A program made the position numbers and the translations under genes. Shown piece by piece: positions 6,648 through 8,840 of a stretch of 8,840 nt of DNA. The stretch lies in the NCBI GenBank assembly GCA_947380285.1, contig CANCQD010000096.1, positions 1 through 8,840 on the forward strand, given 5' to 3'. The stretch is from Burkholderiaceae bacterium (GTDB taxonomy: Bacteria; Pseudomonadota; Gammaproteobacteria; Burkholderiales; Burkholderiaceae). The number at the start of each line of letters is the position of its first letter. The first letter of the stretch is position 1. Under the pieces are notes generated by a model. It saw nothing but the letters and a program-made list of their open reading frames with translations, ran no database searches and was not told the DNA's origin.

Positions 6648-6678
6648 CTAAAAACGACTAAAAAATAACGATTTTTAG
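6648..6678. repeat. Short AT-rich direct and inverted repeats upstream of aroQ
   Basis: CTAAAAACGA (6648-6657) is followed at once by CTAAAAAATAACGA (6658-6671), a near direct copy. TTTTTAG (6672-6678) is the inverse of the CTAAAAA start of both. The cluster lies just upstream of the candidate -10 box, where an operator or an AT-rich UP-type element could sit. Confidence 0.45.
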
Positions 6679-6765
6679 CTGCAAATATTGAAAATTAGGG
6701 CTTTAGAAAGGGGATTTTTGAGTGCCTTAGGACTATGTATATTTTTTAAAAACCTTTAAATTTTC

Positions 6766-7293
6766 TTAAATTGCTTCTTTAATGGCTTTTCTGAGCTCAT
6801 CTTCGCTTATTTTCCCTAATTTACTAAATACTGCCTTACCCTTGGAGTTGATGATGATTGTATAAGGGAGGGCGCCCTGCGTATTGCCGAGCTGTTTAGA
6901 AAGATTGCTGCCTTCAAGACCGCCAATCACGATGGGATAAGAAACGGGGGTCTTTTTCAGAAATTCACGAATATTAGAGGGTGAATCAATACCGATACCA
7001 ACAAATAAGACATTTTGTTGCAAATAGTCTTTCTGAAGGAGGTCTAAAGTGGGCATTTCCTCTACGCAGGGAGGGCACCAGGAGGCCCAAAAGTTCACCA
7101 CCAGGACTTTTCCCTGCCAATCTGCAGAATTGATGGCTTTCCCATCGGGGGATTGCCAAGCATTGGCAAAAAAAGCTTTCACGGCAGGATCACTTGCAAG
7201 CCCTGTTTTAGAAATCCACTGTGAACTGAAGACTCCAGCCAAAAGTGCCAAAAGGCTAATTACGCCAATACTTAACCACTGTCTTCGATTCAC
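6766..7293 (-). CDS. TlpA/ResA-like membrane-anchored thioredoxin-fold protein
   Basis: This is a thiol-disulfide oxidoreductase of the TlpA/ResA group, anchored by an N-terminal hydrophobic segment (residues about 7-22 after MNRRQW) with the catalytic domain in the periplasm. The active site is WCPPC (72-76) in VVNFWASWCPPCVEEMP. The likely cis-proline loop is GALPYTII near residues 141-148. Length is 175 residues, normal for the family. The start is taken as GTG 7293-7291, because the Shine-Dalgarno sequence GAAGGAG ends at 7299 and overlaps an earlier in-frame GTG (7299-7297), which would add two residues. These proteins usually reduce apocytochrome c or other cysteine pairs; the partner here is unknown. 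It is divergent from mpl. The C-terminal domain boundaries are seen only by pattern. Confidence 0.9.
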   Translation of the reverse strand: MNRRQWLSIGVISLLALLAGVFSSQWISKTGLASDPAVKAFFANAWQSPDGKAINSADWQGKVLVVNFWASWCPPCVEEMPTLDLLQKDYLQQNVLFVGIGIDSPSNIREFLKKTPVSYPIVIGGLEGSNLSKQLGNTQGALPYTIIINSKGKAVFSKLGKISEDELRKAIKEAI

Positions 7294-7298
7294 TGCCA

Positions 7299-7305
7299 CT
7301 CCTTC
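7299..7305 (-). promoter_or_regulatory. Ribosome binding site that decides the tlpA-like start
   Basis: GAAGGAG on the minus strand ends at 7299. The GTG at 7299-7297 would begin on its last base, so it cannot be used with this site. The GTG at 7293-7291 lies five bases further and is preferred. Confidence 0.65.
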
Positions 7306-7307
7306 GC

Positions 7308-7313
7308 TAAAAT
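7308..7313 (+). promoter_or_regulatory. Candidate -10 box giving a leaderless mpl transcript
   Basis: TAAAAT (five of six bases as in TATAAT) ends six bases before the mpl ATG. Transcription would then start at or very near the A of the ATG at 7320. The matching -35 region (TCGATT at 7285-7290, 17-base spacer) is poor. No Shine-Dalgarno sequence is found before mpl, which fits a leaderless mRNA but does not prove it. Confidence 0.3.
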
Positions 7314-7319
7314 TCGCAG

Positions 7320-8717
7320 ATGCATATACATATCTTGGGCATTTGCGGCACCTTCATGGGCGGCATTGCCGCAATCGCTCGACAGGCTGGACATCGCGTT
7401 ACAGGCTGCGATGCCAACGTGTATCCACCGATGAGTACGCAACTCCAAGCGCAGGGCATTGAACTCATTGAAGGATTTTCTCAAGATCAATTATCCCAGT
7501 TTGACACGATGCCGGATTTATTTGTGATTGGTAACGTGGTTTCTCGTGGCAATCCATTAATGGAGGCCATTCTCAATCAAGGCCTTCCTTATATTTCTGG
7601 ACCGCAATGGCTCGGTGAACAAGTTTTATATAGCAAGCATGTATTAGCAGTGGCAGGCACCCATGGCAAAACAACCACTTCTGCAATGCTTACTTGGATT
7701 TTGGAATTCAATGGGTATAAGCCTGGTTATTTAATTGGCGGAGTGCCACTCAATTTCACAGTCTCTGCACATTTGGGTGATGGTAAATATTTTGTGATTG
7801 AAGCAGATGAATACGACACTGCTTTTTTTGATAAGCGCAGTAAGTTTGTGCACTACAGACCCCGTACCGCACTTCTCAATAATTTAGAGTTTGATCATGC
7901 CGATATCTTTGCTGATTTAGCGGCAATCGAAACGCAATTTCACCATTTAGTACGTACCGTTCCCGGTGATGGCCTATTGGTAGTGAATGGTGAGGAGCCA
8001 GCGCTTGAGCGGGTTGTGACACGTGGTGCATGGGCTCCCGTAGAGCGCTTTGGGCAGGAGTTGAGTAACGAGTGGTCACTCATTTCACAAGAGGCAGATG
8101 GTTTCATTGTTCGAAAATCTGGCAAAGAGCTAGCCACAGTGAAGTGGGCGCCAGACTCTGGTGTCATGGGTAGACATAATCAGTTGAATGCACTTGCTGC
8201 GATCGCTGCGGCGAATCACATTGGTATCTCCCCCGAAAATTCAGCGCGTGCTTTGGCAGCGTTTAAGAATGTCAAACGCCGTTTAGAAACCATCGGTGTA
8301 GCAAATGAGGTAACGGTCTACGACGACTTTGCCCACCACCCGACTGCCATCACCACTACTGTGGATGGATTACGGCGTCGTGTTGGTAAATCACGCATCT
8401 TGGCGGTATTAGAGCCACGCTCCAACACAATGAAGTTGGGCGTGATGAAGGCGCAGCTTCCTGCTAGCTTAGAAGCAGCTGACAAAATTTTTGCCTATGG
8501 AGCCAATTCCGGTAAAGAATCTCTAGGTTGGGATTTAGATGAGGTTCTAGCGCCCCTGAATAGTGGCAGCCCTGGGCGAGCAAAAGCTTTTGACGAATTG
8601 AATGCGTTAGTTGAAGCTGTGGCTCTGGAGGCCAGGCCAGGAGATCATATTCTGGTGATGAGTAATGGCGGCTTTGGTGGTGTGCATCAAAAAATACTGA
8701 AAGCCCTTGCGGGATAA
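7320..8717 (+). CDS. mpl: UDP-N-acetylmuramate:L-alanyl-gamma-D-glutamyl-meso-diaminopimelate ligase
   Basis: Mpl attaches recovered murein tripeptide directly to UDP-MurNAc in the cytoplasm, recycling cell-wall peptide. The 465-residue protein is a Mur ligase of normal length and resembles E. coli Mpl throughout. It starts MHIHILGICGTFMGG and carries VTGCDANVYPPMST (28-40), the P-loop GTHGKTTT (113-120), IEADEYDTAFFDKRSKFVHY (160-179) and NNLEFDHADIF (187-197). Near the C-terminus are VYDDFAHHPTA, LEPRSNTMK and HILVMSNGGFGGVHQK, all typical of Mpl rather than MurC. The start is fixed by homology although no ribosome binding site is visible. The tlpA-like gene is divergent, and a dehydrogenase gene follows after 25 bases without a terminator between them. 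Confidence 0.97.
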   Translation: MHIHILGICGTFMGGIAAIARQAGHRVTGCDANVYPPMSTQLQAQGIELIEGFSQDQLSQFDTMPDLFVIGNVVSRGNPLMEAILNQGLPYISGPQWLGEQVLYSKHVLAVAGTHGKTTTSAMLTWILEFNGYKPGYLIGGVPLNFTVSAHLGDGKYFVIEADEYDTAFFDKRSKFVHYRPRTALLNNLEFDHADIFADLAAIETQFHHLVRTVPGDGLLVVNGEEPALERVVTRGAWAPVERFGQELSNEWSLISQEADGFIVRKSGKELATVKWAPDSGVMGRHNQLNALAAIAAANHIGISPENSARALAAFKNVKRRLETIGVANEVTVYDDFAHHPTAITTTVDGLRRRVGKSRILAVLEPRSNTMKLGVMKAQLPASLEAADKIFAYGANSGKESLGWDLDEVLAPLNSGSPGRAKAFDELNALVEAVALEARPGDHILVMSNGGFGGVHQKILKALAG

Positions 8718-8742
8718 ATAGTTAAAACAAGAAAGAAAAAAA

Positions 8743-8840
8743 ATGGGCGATAGATTAAAAGACAAAGTAGCGATCATTACTGGTGCAGCCAAGGGCATTG
8801 GTTTTGCGACAGCAAAGCGCTTCGCAGAAGAGGGTGCGAA
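8743..8840 (+). CDS. Short-chain dehydrogenase/reductase (SDR), 5' fragment
   Basis: The first 32 codons are visible, beginning [20 protein letters not shown]. The TGAAKGIG glycine motif (TGxxxGxG) after a beta strand is the NAD(P)-binding start of a classical SDR such as a FabG-like 3-oxoacyl reductase or an acetoacetyl-CoA reductase. The substrate cannot be judged, because the catalytic Ser-Tyr-Lys part is outside the window. Upstream is a purine-rich run (GAAAGAAAAAAA) instead of a clear Shine-Dalgarno site. It follows mpl by 25 bases on the same strand and may be cotranscribed. Confidence 0.9.
   Translation, partial: MGDRLKDKVAIITGAAKGIGFATAKRFAEEGA

Noticed and set aside
6735..6765. AT-rich stretch after the tlpA-like stop, considered as an intrinsic terminator
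   Set aside because: It has A and T runs but no GC-rich stem, so termination there is not supported.
7049..7462. Plus-strand open frame overlapping the tlpA-like gene and the start of mpl
   Set aside because: It lies antisense to the tlpA-like gene and out of frame with mpl, both of which have clear family motifs.
1..8840. Search for CRISPR arrays, insertion sequences, tRNA genes, phage or defence genes
   Set aside because: No regularly spaced repeats, transposase motifs, cloverleaf sequences or defence-type domains were seen; the gene content is housekeeping.

Overview
The window looks like chromosomal DNA from a betaproteobacterium of the Burkholderiales, most like Polynucleobacter or a close relative. 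The reasons are the moderate G+C, a class I ribonucleotide reductase small subunit gene followed by a lysine/alanine/proline-rich H1-like histone gene, an aroQ-accB-accC-prmA cluster, and a protein with a DUF3426 domain next to prmA. The organism call is made from memory of family sequences and gene order, not from a search. There is no CRISPR array, insertion sequence, prophage, tRNA or rRNA.

Layout. Positions 1-771 (+) hold the 3' end of nrdB, followed by an intrinsic terminator at 917-949. An H1-like histone gene starts at 1105 (+). Its reading frame stops at 1401, but the typical C-terminal tail continues in the -1 frame to 1526, just before a strong terminator at 1545-1573. On the minus strand, running from about 6630 down to 1627, lies a likely operon: aroQ, accB, accC, a prmA-DUF3426 fusion and a PfkB-family kinase. 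Spacings are 16-48 bases. Upstream of it, also on the minus strand, is a tlpA-like thioredoxin gene (6766-7293). This is divergent from mpl (7320-8717, +), with only 26 bases between the two preferred start codons. The start of a short-chain dehydrogenase gene (8743 onward, +) runs off the end.

How the genes fit together. Most are housekeeping. AccB and AccC are the biotin carrier and biotin carboxylase of acetyl-CoA carboxylase (fatty acid synthesis). AroQ serves the shikimate pathway, PrmA methylates ribosomal protein L11, Mpl recycles cell-wall peptide, NrdB makes deoxynucleotides and the histone-like protein binds DNA.

The most interesting signal is in the histone gene. A run of nine A residues gives an in-frame A_AAA_AAG heptamer directly before the TAA stop. 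Six bases later comes an 8-bp stem-loop, and the -1 frame then encodes a plausible 42-residue tail ending in NPAAAWPFPTGTRP. This has the layout of a programmed -1 frameshift site (as in dnaX), although a one-base homopolymer deletion or sequencing error would look the same. A second nine-A run lies at the junction of the PrmA and DUF3426 parts of the fused gene. Slippage there in either direction would end translation within a few codons and release PrmA without its membrane anchor.
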